DNA of 11,016 nt from Gemmatimonadota bacterium (GTDB taxonomy: Bacteria > Gemmatimonadota > Gemmatimonadetes > Gemmatimonadales > GWC2-71-9). The notes under the pieces are model-generated. The model did not search any database. It had not been told where the DNA came from and saw nothing but the letters and a program-made list of their open reading frames with translations. Each line of letters opens with the position of its first letter. The first letter of the stretch is position 1. This document shows, in pieces, positions 1 to 6,916 of the stretch. Both the position numbers and the translations under genes were made by a program. The stretch lies in assembly GCA_016880225.1 (NCBI GenBank), contig JAEHDT010000048.1:1-11016 (forward strand). Reading direction: 5' to 3'.

Positions 1-721
1 CGAGCCCCGCGAACGTCGCGGGCTCGGCGCCCAGGGCCACGCCCAGGCGGGTGATCTCGGCGAGCCCCCGCGTGACGAGCGCCGCCCGCGTGTTGTGCCC
101 CATCCCGAGCCCTTCCAGGATTCCCGCCGCGAGAGCGATAACGTTCTTGAGCGCCCCCGCGAGCTCCACGCCGATCACGTCCGTGGACGAGTATACCCGG
201 AAGTAACCCGTCGAGAACACCTGCTGGACCTGCTGGGCGACGGAGTGCTCCTGCGCTGCCGCGACCACGGCCGTCGGCTGGCGGGCGTACACCTCCTGGG
301 CGAACGACGGGCCCGACAGCACGGCGATGCGCGCGTCCTTGGCGAGCACGTCCGCCAGCACGCACGACAGCGTCGCCAGCCGCTCCGGCTCGAGACCCTT
401 CGACACGGACACGACGAGGGCCCGCCGCTCGATCGCCGCGCTCGCCCGCGTCATCACGTCACGCACGGCGTGCGACGGGGCCGCCGACACCACGACTCCC
501 GCCCCCCGCACCGCCGTCGCGAGGTCGGCCTCAGCCTTGAGCGAGGAGGCGAGCTTCGCGCCGGGCAGGAACATGTGGTTCACGTGGTCGCGGGTGACGC
601 TCGTCACGACCTCCGCCTCGCGCGCCCACAGCGTCACGGCGTCGGCCGCTCCCTTGCGGGCGAGCAGGTCCGCGAGCGCGGTTCCCCACGCGCCCCCGCC
701 CACTACGGCGACGCGCGTCAC
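1..721 (-). CDS. gpsA: NAD(P)-dependent glycerol-3-phosphate dehydrogenase, C-terminus cut by window edge
   Basis: This cytoplasmic enzyme reduces dihydroxyacetone phosphate to sn-glycerol-3-phosphate, the backbone of phospholipids. The first 240 residues are visible; the family is usually about 330 long, so roughly 90 residues lie off the window. The N-terminus is a Rossmann fold with the dinucleotide loop GGGAWGTAL (8-16). Further family motifs are VSVSKGLE (104-111), LSGPSFAQEV (135-144), ELAGALKNVIA (186-196) with the expected catalytic Lys192, and GMGHNTRAALVTRGL (206-220) of the substrate site. The GTG start at 721 was chosen because the Rossmann strand begins at once and AAGGGAG (729-735) lies 7 bases upstream. 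The start overlaps the plsY stop by four bases (718-721), so the two genes are probably translationally coupled. Its product is the substrate of the neighbouring PlsY. The assignment is secure; only the end is unseen. Confidence 0.96.
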   Translation of the reverse strand, partial: MTRVAVVGGGAWGTALADLLARKGAADAVTLWAREAEVVTSVTRDHVNHMFLPGAKLASSLKAEADLATAVRGAGVVVSAAPSHAVRDVMTRASAAIERRALVVSVSKGLEPERLATLSCVLADVLAKDARIAVLSGPSFAQEVYARQPTAVVAAAQEHSVAQQVQQVFSTGYFRVYSSTDVIGVELAGALKNVIALAAGILEGLGMGHNTRAALVTRGLAEITRLGVALGAEPATFAGL

Positions 722-1335
722 GCCGTCACTCCCTTTCTCGTGCGGAATCTGTTCTCCGTGCCGGCCCGCAACCGCTGGATATTGTGGCGGTGCGAGTACG
801 CGATCAGCAGGGCGAGCACCACGCTCGCCCCGATCGTGTAGGGTTGGCCGGGAGCCGTGAGCCGCACCCACACCGGAAACAGGATGGCCGCGGTGAGCGA
901 GGCGGCCGACACGTATCCCGAGAGCCACAGCGTCGCGGCCCAGATGGGTATCGAGATCACGACCGCGAGGGGGGCGAGGGCGAGAAACATTCCCGCCGCC
1001 GTGGCAACGCCCTTTCCACCCTTGAAGCGCACGTACGGCGAGAACATGTGCCCGAGCACCGCCGCGATGCCGAGCGCGACGGTGAACCATGCGGGGCCGT
1101 TGGACCAAGGCCCGAGGATGGCGACCGGTACTGCCCCTTTGGCCACGTCGATCAGGCCCACCGGCACCGCGTAGCCCCAGCCGAGCACCCGGTACACGTT
1201 GGTCGCACCGAGGTTCTTCGAGCCGTGCTCGCGCAGGTCGATCCCCCGCCCCACGCGGGCGGCGATGTAACTCGTCGGCGTGGCGCCGATCAGGTAGGCG
1301 AGGAGCACCATCACGGCCAGCCCGTAGTCGTTCAT
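718..1335 (-). CDS. plsY: Glycerol-3-phosphate acyltransferase PlsY (acyl-phosphate dependent)
   Basis: PlsY is an integral inner-membrane enzyme that transfers an acyl group from acyl-phosphate to sn-glycerol-3-phosphate, giving lysophosphatidic acid, the first committed step of phospholipid synthesis. The 205-residue length is normal. The three family motifs are visible: GSKNLGATNVYRVLG (38-52), KGGKGVAT (105-112) and the C-terminal SHRHNIQRLRAGTE (181-194). Hydrophobic stretches at about 5-25, 55-75, 83-100, 113-138, 142-158 and 167-180 fit a multi-pass membrane protein. The ATG at 1335 gives the typical short N-terminus MNDYGLA leading straight into the first membrane helix. The reading frame stays open far upstream, but that part is a shadow of der. 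The start overlaps the der stop as ATGA (1332-1335), and the stop overlaps the gpsA start, so PlsY sits in a coupled operon with the enzyme that makes its substrate. Confidence 0.97.
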   Translation of the reverse strand: MNDYGLAVMVLLAYLIGATPTSYIAARVGRGIDLREHGSKNLGATNVYRVLGWGYAVPVGLIDVAKGAVPVAILGPWSNGPAWFTVALGIAAVLGHMFSPYVRFKGGKGVATAAGMFLALAPLAVVISIPIWAATLWLSGYVSAASLTAAILFPVWVRLTAPGQPYTIGASVVLALLIAYSHRHNIQRLRAGTENRFRTRKGVTA

Positions 1336-2663
1336 CGGCGGGCCGCCTCGCGCTTGCGGCGCAACTTGAGCTTCAGGGGCGAGCCGGTGAACTGCCACGC
1401 GTCCCGGAAGCCGTTCACGAGATAGCGCGTGTAGGACTCGGGGATGGCCTCCGGGCGATTCGACACGATGGCGAAGCAGGGCGGCGCCGTACCGATCTGC
1501 GACGCGTACAAGAGCCGCACCGACTCGCCCACGGGCTGCGGCGGCTGTTGGCGATCCACCAGGGCTTCGAGCACGCGGTTGACCTCCGCCGTCGCCACCC
1601 GTCTGCCACGCTGCTCCGCGACCTCCAGGATCAGCTCCAGCAAGTTCGCGACCCGCTGTCCGGTCTTGGCGGACAGGTACAGAAACGGGATGAACCGCAG
1701 GAACGGTGCGCGCTCCTCGAGCTCGCGCTGGCCCCGCGCCGCGGTGTTCGTCTCCTTCTCCTCGATCAGGTCCCACTTGTTGACGGCAACGATGACCGCC
1801 GCACCGCGCTCCCACGCCTCGTTCGCGATCCTCAGGTCCTGGACGTGCATCCCCTCCTGCGCGTCCACGACGAGGACGCACACATCGGCGCGCTCGATCG
1901 CCCGCGAGGTCCGAAGCGTGGAGTAGAACTCCACGTCGTCCGCGACCTTGCTGCGCTTGCGAAGCCCGGCGGTGTCGATGAACACGAGGGTGTGGCCTTC
2001 GTAGCTGAAGGGCGTATCGATCGCGTCACGCGTCGTGCCGGGCTCGGCCGCGACCACCAGTCGCTCCCGGCCGAGCAACCGGTTCACGAGGCTCGATTTC
2101 CCCACGTTCGGCCGGCCGACGACCGCCACGTCGATCTCGGCCTCGGCGCTCGCCTCGGGAGCCGCGGGCAAAAGCTCGACCAGGCGATCCAGGAGGTCAC
2201 CCGAGCTCTTGCCCACGGCGGCCGACACGGGGAACGGATCGCCCAACCCGAGCTCGTAGAACGCCAGGTGTCGCGTGTCGGCCGGCAACTGGTCCGCCTT
2301 GTTGGCCACGAGGATCGTCGGCCGGCCGGCCCTGCGCAGGTAGGCGGCGATCTCCGTGTCGGCCGGGTTGACCCCCTGCTCCACGTCCACGACAAACAGC
2401 ACCACGTCGCTCTCCGCCACCGCCGTTTCGACCTGGGCCCGGATCGCGCGATTGAGCGCGTCGTGCGCACCCGGCACCATGCCGCCCGTGTCCACCAGCC
2501 AGAACCGCCGCCCGTTCCACTCGGCGGCGGCGAAGTGCCGGTCCCGCGTGACGCCCGGCCGTTCATCGACAATGGCGTCGCGGCGCCCGATCAGCCGATT
2601 GAACAGCGTCGATTTTCCCACGTTGGGCCGACCGATGATGGCGACCGTGGGCGCCCCCCTCAC
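1332..2663 (-). CDS. der: Ribosome biogenesis GTPase Der (EngA), double GTPase
   Basis: Der is an essential cytoplasmic GTPase needed for 50S ribosomal subunit maturation. The 443 residues contain two tandem G domains and a C-terminal KH-like domain, the unique architecture of this family. G domain 1 has GRPNVGKS (11-18), DTGG (58-61) and NKAD (121-124). G domain 2 has GRPNVGKS (183-190), DTAG (230-233) and NKWD (295-298). The KH-like part runs from about 356 to 443 and includes the typical FTGSPLKLKLR segment (425-435). The GTG at 2663 was chosen because it places the first strand (TVAIIGRPN) at residue 6, AGGGG (2671-2675) lies 7 bases upstream, and the start overlaps the stop of the radical SAM gene as GTGA (2660-2663). 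The frame remains open upstream to about 3560, but that part has no Der homology and is a shadow of the DUF512 gene. The basic tail RRKREAARR fits rRNA contact. Confidence 0.98.
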   Translation of the reverse strand: MRGAPTVAIIGRPNVGKSTLFNRLIGRRDAIVDERPGVTRDRHFAAAEWNGRRFWLVDTGGMVPGAHDALNRAIRAQVETAVAESDVVLFVVDVEQGVNPADTEIAAYLRRAGRPTILVANKADQLPADTRHLAFYELGLGDPFPVSAAVGKSSGDLLDRLVELLPAAPEASAEAEIDVAVVGRPNVGKSSLVNRLLGRERLVVAAEPGTTRDAIDTPFSYEGHTLVFIDTAGLRKRSKVADDVEFYSTLRTSRAIERADVCVLVVDAQEGMHVQDLRIANEAWERGAAVIVAVNKWDLIEEKETNTAARGQRELEERAPFLRFIPFLYLSAKTGQRVANLLELILEVAEQRGRRVATAEVNRVLEALVDRQQPPQPVGESVRLLYASQIGTAPPCFAIVSNRPEAIPESYTRYLVNGFRDAWQFTGSPLKLKLRRKREAARR

Positions 2664-3940
2664 GCCGCCACCCCTGCTTCGACCAGCACGTCGGCGAAGT
2701 CGGACGACAGGCGGATCGGCATCGGGAGGCGCTCCGCCAGCGCCTGCGCCGCGACGTCGTCCATGAACCGCAAATCGTCGTTCACGGCCTCCGCCGGCAG
2801 GAGTGCAAGATCGAGGTCTCGCCGCGCCGCCAGAGCACGCTCGATTGCCGCGGCCGGCAGCAGACCGGCAGTCGTCACCGACGCACCGAACAGTGTGTTC
2901 TGCACGACGACGAGCTCGAAGCGGGCACCGGTGGCGGCCGCCAACCCGTCGAGCACCTGCGGCATCAACCGCGCCATCGCTGTCCCCGTCACCACACCGA
3001 TGCGCTTTCCGCCCAGGTCCGGCAGCCGGTCCGCCGCCGCCGCGATGCGCGTCTGCAGAAAGCGCACCGACCCCACGCCGTTTTCGCGCTGCTCGAAGTC
3101 GCCATACCACTCCGCGGGCGGAAGCGGCTCTCCCGCCTGCAGGTAGAGATCGTCGGCGCCGAAGCACCACGGCCCTCCGCGCTCGACGAGCGCGCGGGTG
3201 GCTCGCCGATCGACCGCCGCGATTGCGGCCCGGCAGTCGGCTCGCGTGAGCTCGCGCACCAGGTGGCGTTTGGAGAACTCGGTGAGGGCGACCGGCACAA
3301 CCGACACCGACAGGACGGCGGCTCCGAGCCCGTATAGGTCGTCGAGCGTGCGCTCGAGCTCCTTGCCATCGTTGACGCCGGGAACCAGCACGACCTGCGT
3401 GTGGAACGTGATGCCGCGCTCCCCGAACCAGCGCAACTGGGAAACGATCTCGGGGGCCTCGGGGTTGCGCAGCAGCCAACGCCGGACCGTCGGATCCGTG
3501 GCGTGCACCGAGACGTACAGCGGCGACAGCCGGTACTCGAGGATCCGCGCCACGTCCCACGGCTTCAGGTTGGTGAGCGTCGCGAAGTTGCCGTAGCGGA
3601 ACGACAACCGGTAGTCGTCGTCCCGGACGTAGAGCGGTGCCCGCAGGCCGGCAGGGTTTCCGTCCACGAAGCAGAAGTCGCAGTGGTTGGCGCAGCGGCG
3701 GATGCGCGGCGGCTCGAGCGTCACGCCCATCGGCAGCCCCTCGGGGCGCTCGATGTCGTACTCGACCGCCTCCCCGTTCGGGAGCCGCACCGCCAGATCG
3801 AAGCGCTCGTCAGCGGTGAGGAACTCCCAGTCGAGGAAATCCTCGAGCGCCCGGCCGTTGACGGCCAGGAGCTCCGTGCCGGGAACGAGCCCCAGCTCGA
3901 GCCCCAGCGACCCCGCTGCCACCGATTGCACGCGAATCAC
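2660..3940 (-). CDS. PDZ-like / radical SAM / DUF512 protein of unknown substrate
   Basis: This is a 426-residue cytoplasmic protein of the DUF512 family. Residues 1-65 form a PDZ-like domain (SLGLELGLVPGTELLAVNG). The centre is a radical SAM-type region with a CX3CX2C iron-sulfur motif, Cys83, Cys87 and Cys90 (CANHCDFCF). It is followed by the family hallmarks DDDYRLSFRYGNFATLTN (107-124) and VSVHATDP (143-150). The C-terminal DUF512 domain includes VTGTAMARLMPQVLDGLA (317-334) and VVVQNTLFGASVT (344-356). The three cysteines suggest a 4Fe-4S cluster that cleaves S-adenosylmethionine, but the reaction and substrate are not known for this family. From memory, DUF512 genes also sit beside der, plsY and gpsA in clostridia, which suggests a link to ribosome assembly or membrane growth; that link is inference. 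The GTG start at 3940 has AGGTGG (3950-3955) upstream with a 9-base spacer. It is the first gene of the four-gene coupled operon. Confidence 0.93.
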   Translation of the reverse strand: MIRVQSVAAGSLGLELGLVPGTELLAVNGRALEDFLDWEFLTADERFDLAVRLPNGEAVEYDIERPEGLPMGVTLEPPRIRRCANHCDFCFVDGNPAGLRAPLYVRDDDYRLSFRYGNFATLTNLKPWDVARILEYRLSPLYVSVHATDPTVRRWLLRNPEAPEIVSQLRWFGERGITFHTQVVLVPGVNDGKELERTLDDLYGLGAAVLSVSVVPVALTEFSKRHLVRELTRADCRAAIAAVDRRATRALVERGGPWCFGADDLYLQAGEPLPPAEWYGDFEQRENGVGSVRFLQTRIAAAADRLPDLGGKRIGVVTGTAMARLMPQVLDGLAAATGARFELVVVQNTLFGASVTTAGLLPAAAIERALAARRDLDLALLPAEAVNDDLRFMDDVAAQALAERLPMPIRLSSDFADVLVEAGVAA

Positions 3941-4027
3941 GCCACCCGCCCACCTTCAAGGACTTTGTGAGGCCTGACGTCGCAACCTCAACGCAGGCAG
4001 CCACTTCCGGAAGCTTTGAAATATGCT
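3941..4027 (-). promoter_or_regulatory. 87-base gap upstream of the DUF512-der-plsY-gpsA operon; possible promoter
   Basis: This is the largest gap between genes in the window and the natural place for the promoter of the der operon. On the minus strand it holds TTGAGG (3986-3991) with a poor -10 candidate, ACAAAG (3963-3968), 17 bases downstream. AGGTGG (3950-3955) is the ribosome binding site of the next gene. Near the upstream TPR gene's end there is a perfect 10-base palindrome, CTTCCGGAAG (4004-4013). A 5-base stem, GAAGC/GCTTC (4025-4029 with 4010-4014), overlaps both that palindrome and the TPR stop codon. The two stems share bases and could not form together. There is no U-tract, so this is not a convincing terminator. 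The promoter is only a weak match. Confidence 0.25.
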
Positions 4028-5629
4028 TCAGGAGCCGCGGTAACGCCAGCCGGCGATCCCCTTGCCGGAGAGCGTCCAGTCGAACACCTGGCTCTGACGG
4101 GGGGCGATGGCGGGTACGTCCTGAGACTGGGTCGCGACCACCTGACCGGTCGCGTCGAGGAACTCGAAGGTGAGGCGGAACGGCCTGGAGGGGGCAGGCT
4201 TGAGGTTGGCTGCGACCACGGAAATGGACGCGCCAGCGCTGTCGGGCACGAAGCTCGCCACGGCGATCTCCACCGTCACGCCGGAATCGGCCCGCGCCAC
4301 GTACACCTTGGCGGAGTCGCGGCGCGCGCGGAAGTCCCAGCCCGCCGCCACGAGCTTGAGCGATGCGCGGTTCAAGGGGTCGAGCGCCAGCAGCCTCTCC
4401 GCCGCCGGCAGGAGGGAGGCCGAGTCACGCAGCTGGTAGTAGGCCACGGCGAGCGAGAACAGCGCTTCCCGGCGATAAGGGTTCCGGGCGAGCCCCAAGG
4501 CGAGCGCCCGCGCCCCGGGCCCATACAGGCCCTGCCCGACCATGCGTATCCCCGGCCCGAACAAGGCGTCGGGGTTCAAGTCCTTGGCGTGAGCGGCGAG
4601 CGAGTCGAACGCCGCGCCGGCTTGAGCGGCGCGGCCGCTCTGGGCGTACAGGGTGGCGAGCGACGTCGCGGCCTCGACGTCCGCGGGATACACCGCGAGG
4701 TAGTCGACGAGAGCCGCGATCGCCGGGGCGAACGCGACGGCGAGGGCGCTCGAGTCGGCGGCCAGTTGCTGCAGCGCGGCGGCCAGCGCCGCCCGCTCGC
4801 GCGCCACCGCCTGAGCACGGGCCGTCGAGTCACGCGTGAACAGCTGCTGATCGGCAGGGGCGAGCTTCGCTCCGCGGGCCTTGCGCGATTGCGACGACGC
4901 GACGAGCCGGACCAGCACGGTGGAGTCGGCGCTTATCCCGCGCTGCATCGAGTCGAGCCCGGCCCGTATGCGACCCGTGCGCTGGGCGGCCGGGTGCCCC
5001 TGCACCTTGCGCACCACCAGGTGCCAGGCGTTGCCCAGCGCCTCGTGCTTGTCGTGGGCGAACGCCGGATCGTCCCCGGCAGCCTGGGCGCCGCGGCGGT
5101 AGTAGGCCAGTGCGGAGTCGTCGCCGCCCTTGCTCGCGTACAGTGCCGCGATGGTCGTGAATGTCTTGGGGTTTTTGGGCTCGAGCCGAGCCGCGGTGTG
5201 CAGCAAGGCAAGGCCCGAATCCTGCTTCCCCTCCTGCCAGGCCGCGAGCCCGTCATTCACGATCTTGCCCCACAGCTCGTTCTTGTGCGTCGCGATGTCC
5301 GCGGCGCACTTCGGGGCGAGCGCCTCCGCCCGCCCGAAGGCACTGTCCGCGCCAACGGCATCGTCCCGAGCCACGTAGACGCGCCCCAGGTAGTACCACG
5401 CGGCCGGGTTTGCCGCCTGGTTGTCCCGCAGTATCGCATCGCTCAGGAGCTGCTGCGCTGGCCCGAGCTGGGCACTCTTCAGTGCCTGTATCCCATTGTT
5501 GATCTTCGAGTTACCTGGAACCAGCTCGCAGGGTGCCTGGGGTGGCACCCAGTCGCCCTGTGCTGCGAGCGGACCGGTAGAGAGGGCGGTGGCGAGGGTG
5601 CAGGCGACGACGCGCGCGACGGCACGCAT
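4028..5629 (-). CDS. Secreted TPR-repeat protein with C-terminal beta-rich (FxLYD-like) domain
   Basis: No specific gene is recognised. The 533-residue protein starts with a signal peptide (about residues 1-24, hydrophobic AVARVVACTLATALS, cleavage near LAAQ-GD), so it is probably periplasmic. Residues 40-205 read as tetratricopeptide-type helical pairs: AWYYLGRVYVARDDAVGADSAF at 78-98 and TFTTIAALYASKGGDDSALAYY at 156-177. A further run lies at 318-425 (ATSLATLYAQSGRAAQAGAAF; LFSLAVAYYQLRD). Between them is an alanine-rich, charged helical stretch (about 255-310). Residues 450-530 form a beta-rich domain resembling FxLYD domains (TVEIAVASFVPDSAGASI, RLTFEFLDATGQVVAT, VFDWTLSGKGIAGWRY). Cys34 and Cys108 could form a disulfide in the periplasm. 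The ATG at 5629 starts directly at the signal peptide and has no Shine-Dalgarno, but a TTGACA promoter element lies just upstream. A role as a scaffold in envelope assembly is inferred from context only. Confidence 0.82.
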   Translation of the reverse strand: MRAVARVVACTLATALSTGPLAAQGDWVPPQAPCELVPGNSKINNGIQALKSAQLGPAQQLLSDAILRDNQAANPAAWYYLGRVYVARDDAVGADSAFGRAEALAPKCAADIATHKNELWGKIVNDGLAAWQEGKQDSGLALLHTAARLEPKNPKTFTTIAALYASKGGDDSALAYYRRGAQAAGDDPAFAHDKHEALGNAWHLVVRKVQGHPAAQRTGRIRAGLDSMQRGISADSTVLVRLVASSQSRKARGAKLAPADQQLFTRDSTARAQAVARERAALAAALQQLAADSSALAVAFAPAIAALVDYLAVYPADVEAATSLATLYAQSGRAAQAGAAFDSLAAHAKDLNPDALFGPGIRMVGQGLYGPGARALALGLARNPYRREALFSLAVAYYQLRDSASLLPAAERLLALDPLNRASLKLVAAGWDFRARRDSAKVYVARADSGVTVEIAVASFVPDSAGASISVVAANLKPAPSRPFRLTFEFLDATGQVVATQSQDVPAIAPRQSQVFDWTLSGKGIAGWRYRGS

Positions 5630-5665
5630 GCGGCTAGAGATGGCGCGGGAACGTCAGCCTGTCAA
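5630..5665 (-). promoter_or_regulatory. Candidate promoter of the secreted TPR gene, probably leaderless
   Basis: On the minus strand, a perfect -35 hexamer TTGACA (5660-5665) is followed by exactly 17 bases and then CATCTCTA (5635-5642). The ATG at 5629 begins 7 bases after the presumed -10 hexamer CATCTC. Transcription starting at the usual distance would begin at or next to the start codon. No purine-rich ribosome binding site is present. The same TTGACA-N17-CATCTCTA layout precedes the S41 protease gene at 8511-8548, which supports a real element. The -10 half is a poor match to TATAAT, so the sigma factor that reads it is uncertain. Confidence 0.55.
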
Positions 5666-5686
5666 CCGGCGGGGCCTGTGGCGTCG

Positions 5687-6916
5687 TCACCGACCGGAGT
5701 CCGGCGGCGCCGGCGCTAGTGCTGCCAACGCGCGGATGGCCCAGTGACGGTCTGCGTCGCCCCGAGCGGCGTGTGCAAGGAACAGCCGGTACTGGTCAAT
5801 CGCCTCGAGTCTCCTCCCTTGTGCCTGGTAGACGGCGGCCAACCGGTAGTGCGGGGCGGCGTAATAGGGATCCAGCTGCACCGCGCGCTGCAATTGCGCC
5901 GCCGCGTCGTCCAGGCGCCTTGCGGCGTGCAAGGCGACTCCGTCGTACAGGCGCAACACGGGGTCGCGGGCCTCGAGCTCGACCGCCATCTGCAGCTCCG
6001 TCAGCGCGCTGGCCGTATCGCCGAGGACGAGCGACGACCCGGCGAGGCGCGCATGCGCCCAGTAGAACCCGAGGTTCTCCGTCAGCGCTCGCTGGAATGC
6101 GAGCCGCGCAGCGGGGAAGTCGTCCTGCTGCACCCGCGCGATACCGATCGCGTACTCGAACATCTCGACGGAGGGCAGCACGGGCGACACCTGCGCCTCG
6201 GCGCGGGCCCGCACGGAGTCCCGCGCCGCCGAGAGCTCAGCGACCGCGCCGTCGTAGCGCCCGAGGAAGAACAGCGCCTTCGCGCGATAGATGCGGAGCC
6301 CGACGTCTGCAGGATGCTCGCGCAAAGCCAGAGCGAACAGGCTTTCGGCCGCGGAGAAGCGTCGGGTCGCGTATGCAGACCAGCCCGCCCGTACCGGGTC
6401 TCCGGGGCGACCCGGGGCCAGTTGGGCGAATTCCAGATCCGTGTAGAGGAACGGATTGCGCGCCCACGCGATGCGCATGAGCGAATCGACAAGCTGGACC
6501 TGGCGCGAGCTGAGACGCACGCTGCTCGTGACCTTCACGGAACGGGTCGTAAGCCAGGTCTCGAACGCGTCCTGCTGCACCGCCCGGAGGATGACTATGC
6601 CCCGGGCGAAGATAGGGTCCGGCCACGACGGATCGAGGCGTGACGCCCAATACAGTGCCATTTCGGCCGTATCGAGCTTCATCCCGAAGCGCACCATCGC
6701 TTCGCCCCGCCGGTAGTACTCGGCCGCGGCGTTGGTGTCGACGCCCGGGGGCAGACGTGGACGCGGCAACTCGAGGCCCGAGTCAGTGGCAGCCTGCAGC
6801 TTCTCGAGGCTCGACACCGTGGTCCGCACGGGAGGCCCCGGAGTGCAGGACGCAAGCGCCACGATGACTGCGAGAGCAACGCCAGAGGGCGACGCTCTAG
6901 CGCCGAGGCGAGCCAC
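5687..6916 (-). CDS. TPR-repeat lipoprotein of unknown function
   Basis: No specific gene is recognised. The 409-residue protein begins with a lipoprotein signal peptide: Arg3 and Arg7, a hydrophobic run VALAVIVALAS (13-23) and the lipobox LASC with the lipidated Cys24. It is therefore expected to be anchored in the outer or inner membrane facing the periplasm. The rest is almost all helical pairs of the tetratricopeptide type: SAAESLFALALREHPADVGL near 190-210, AIGIARVQQDDFPAARLAFQ near 255-275, and three good C-terminal repeats at about 285-385 (ALTELQMAVELEARDPVLRL; AAAQLQRAVQLDPYYAAPHY; RLEAIDQYRLF). The GTG start at 6916 is supported by GGAG (6924-6927) 7 bases upstream and by the signal peptide. 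The gene overlaps the end of the S41 protease gene by 20 bases (6897-6916), so the two are coupled and probably work together; a substrate-adaptor role for the protease is inference. Confidence 0.85.
   Translation of the reverse strand: MARLGARASPSGVALAVIVALASCTPGPPVRTTVSSLEKLQAATDSGLELPRPRLPPGVDTNAAAEYYRRGEAMVRFGMKLDTAEMALYWASRLDPSWPDPIFARGIVILRAVQQDAFETWLTTRSVKVTSSVRLSSRQVQLVDSLMRIAWARNPFLYTDLEFAQLAPGRPGDPVRAGWSAYATRRFSAAESLFALALREHPADVGLRIYRAKALFFLGRYDGAVAELSAARDSVRARAEAQVSPVLPSVEMFEYAIGIARVQQDDFPAARLAFQRALTENLGFYWAHARLAGSSLVLGDTASALTELQMAVELEARDPVLRLYDGVALHAARRLDDAAAQLQRAVQLDPYYAAPHYRLAAVYQAQGRRLEAIDQYRLFLAHAARGDADRHWAIRALAALAPAPPDSGR

Noticed and set aside
2320..2340. Adjacent perfect palindromes GGCCGGCCGGCC (2320-2331) and CCTGCGCAGG (2331-2340)
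   Set aside because: They lie inside der, where Ala-Gly-Arg-Pro codons at high G+C produce them readily; nothing suggests a functional site.
1089..3146. Long plus-strand open frame of 685 codons opposite der and the DUF512 gene
   Set aside because: Its translation is rich in Arg, His, Gln and Pro with no recognisable domain, and it lies exactly antisense to two certain genes. Long antisense frames are expected in DNA of this G+C content.
2664..3560. N-terminal extension of the der frame
   Set aside because: It overlaps the DUF512 coding region in another frame and shows no Der-like sequence; GTG 2663 has a ribosome binding site and gives the normal length.
5600..5602. Cys10 of the secreted TPR protein as a lipidation site (VVAC)
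   Set aside because: Only nine residues precede it, too short for a lipoprotein signal peptide; the hydrophobic region continues past it to a normal signal peptidase I site near residue 24.
4016..5719. Plus-strand open frame of 567 codons opposite the secreted TPR gene
   Set aside because: It has no domain, signal peptide or ribosome binding site and has the composition of a mirror frame. The minus-strand gene has a signal peptide and repeats.
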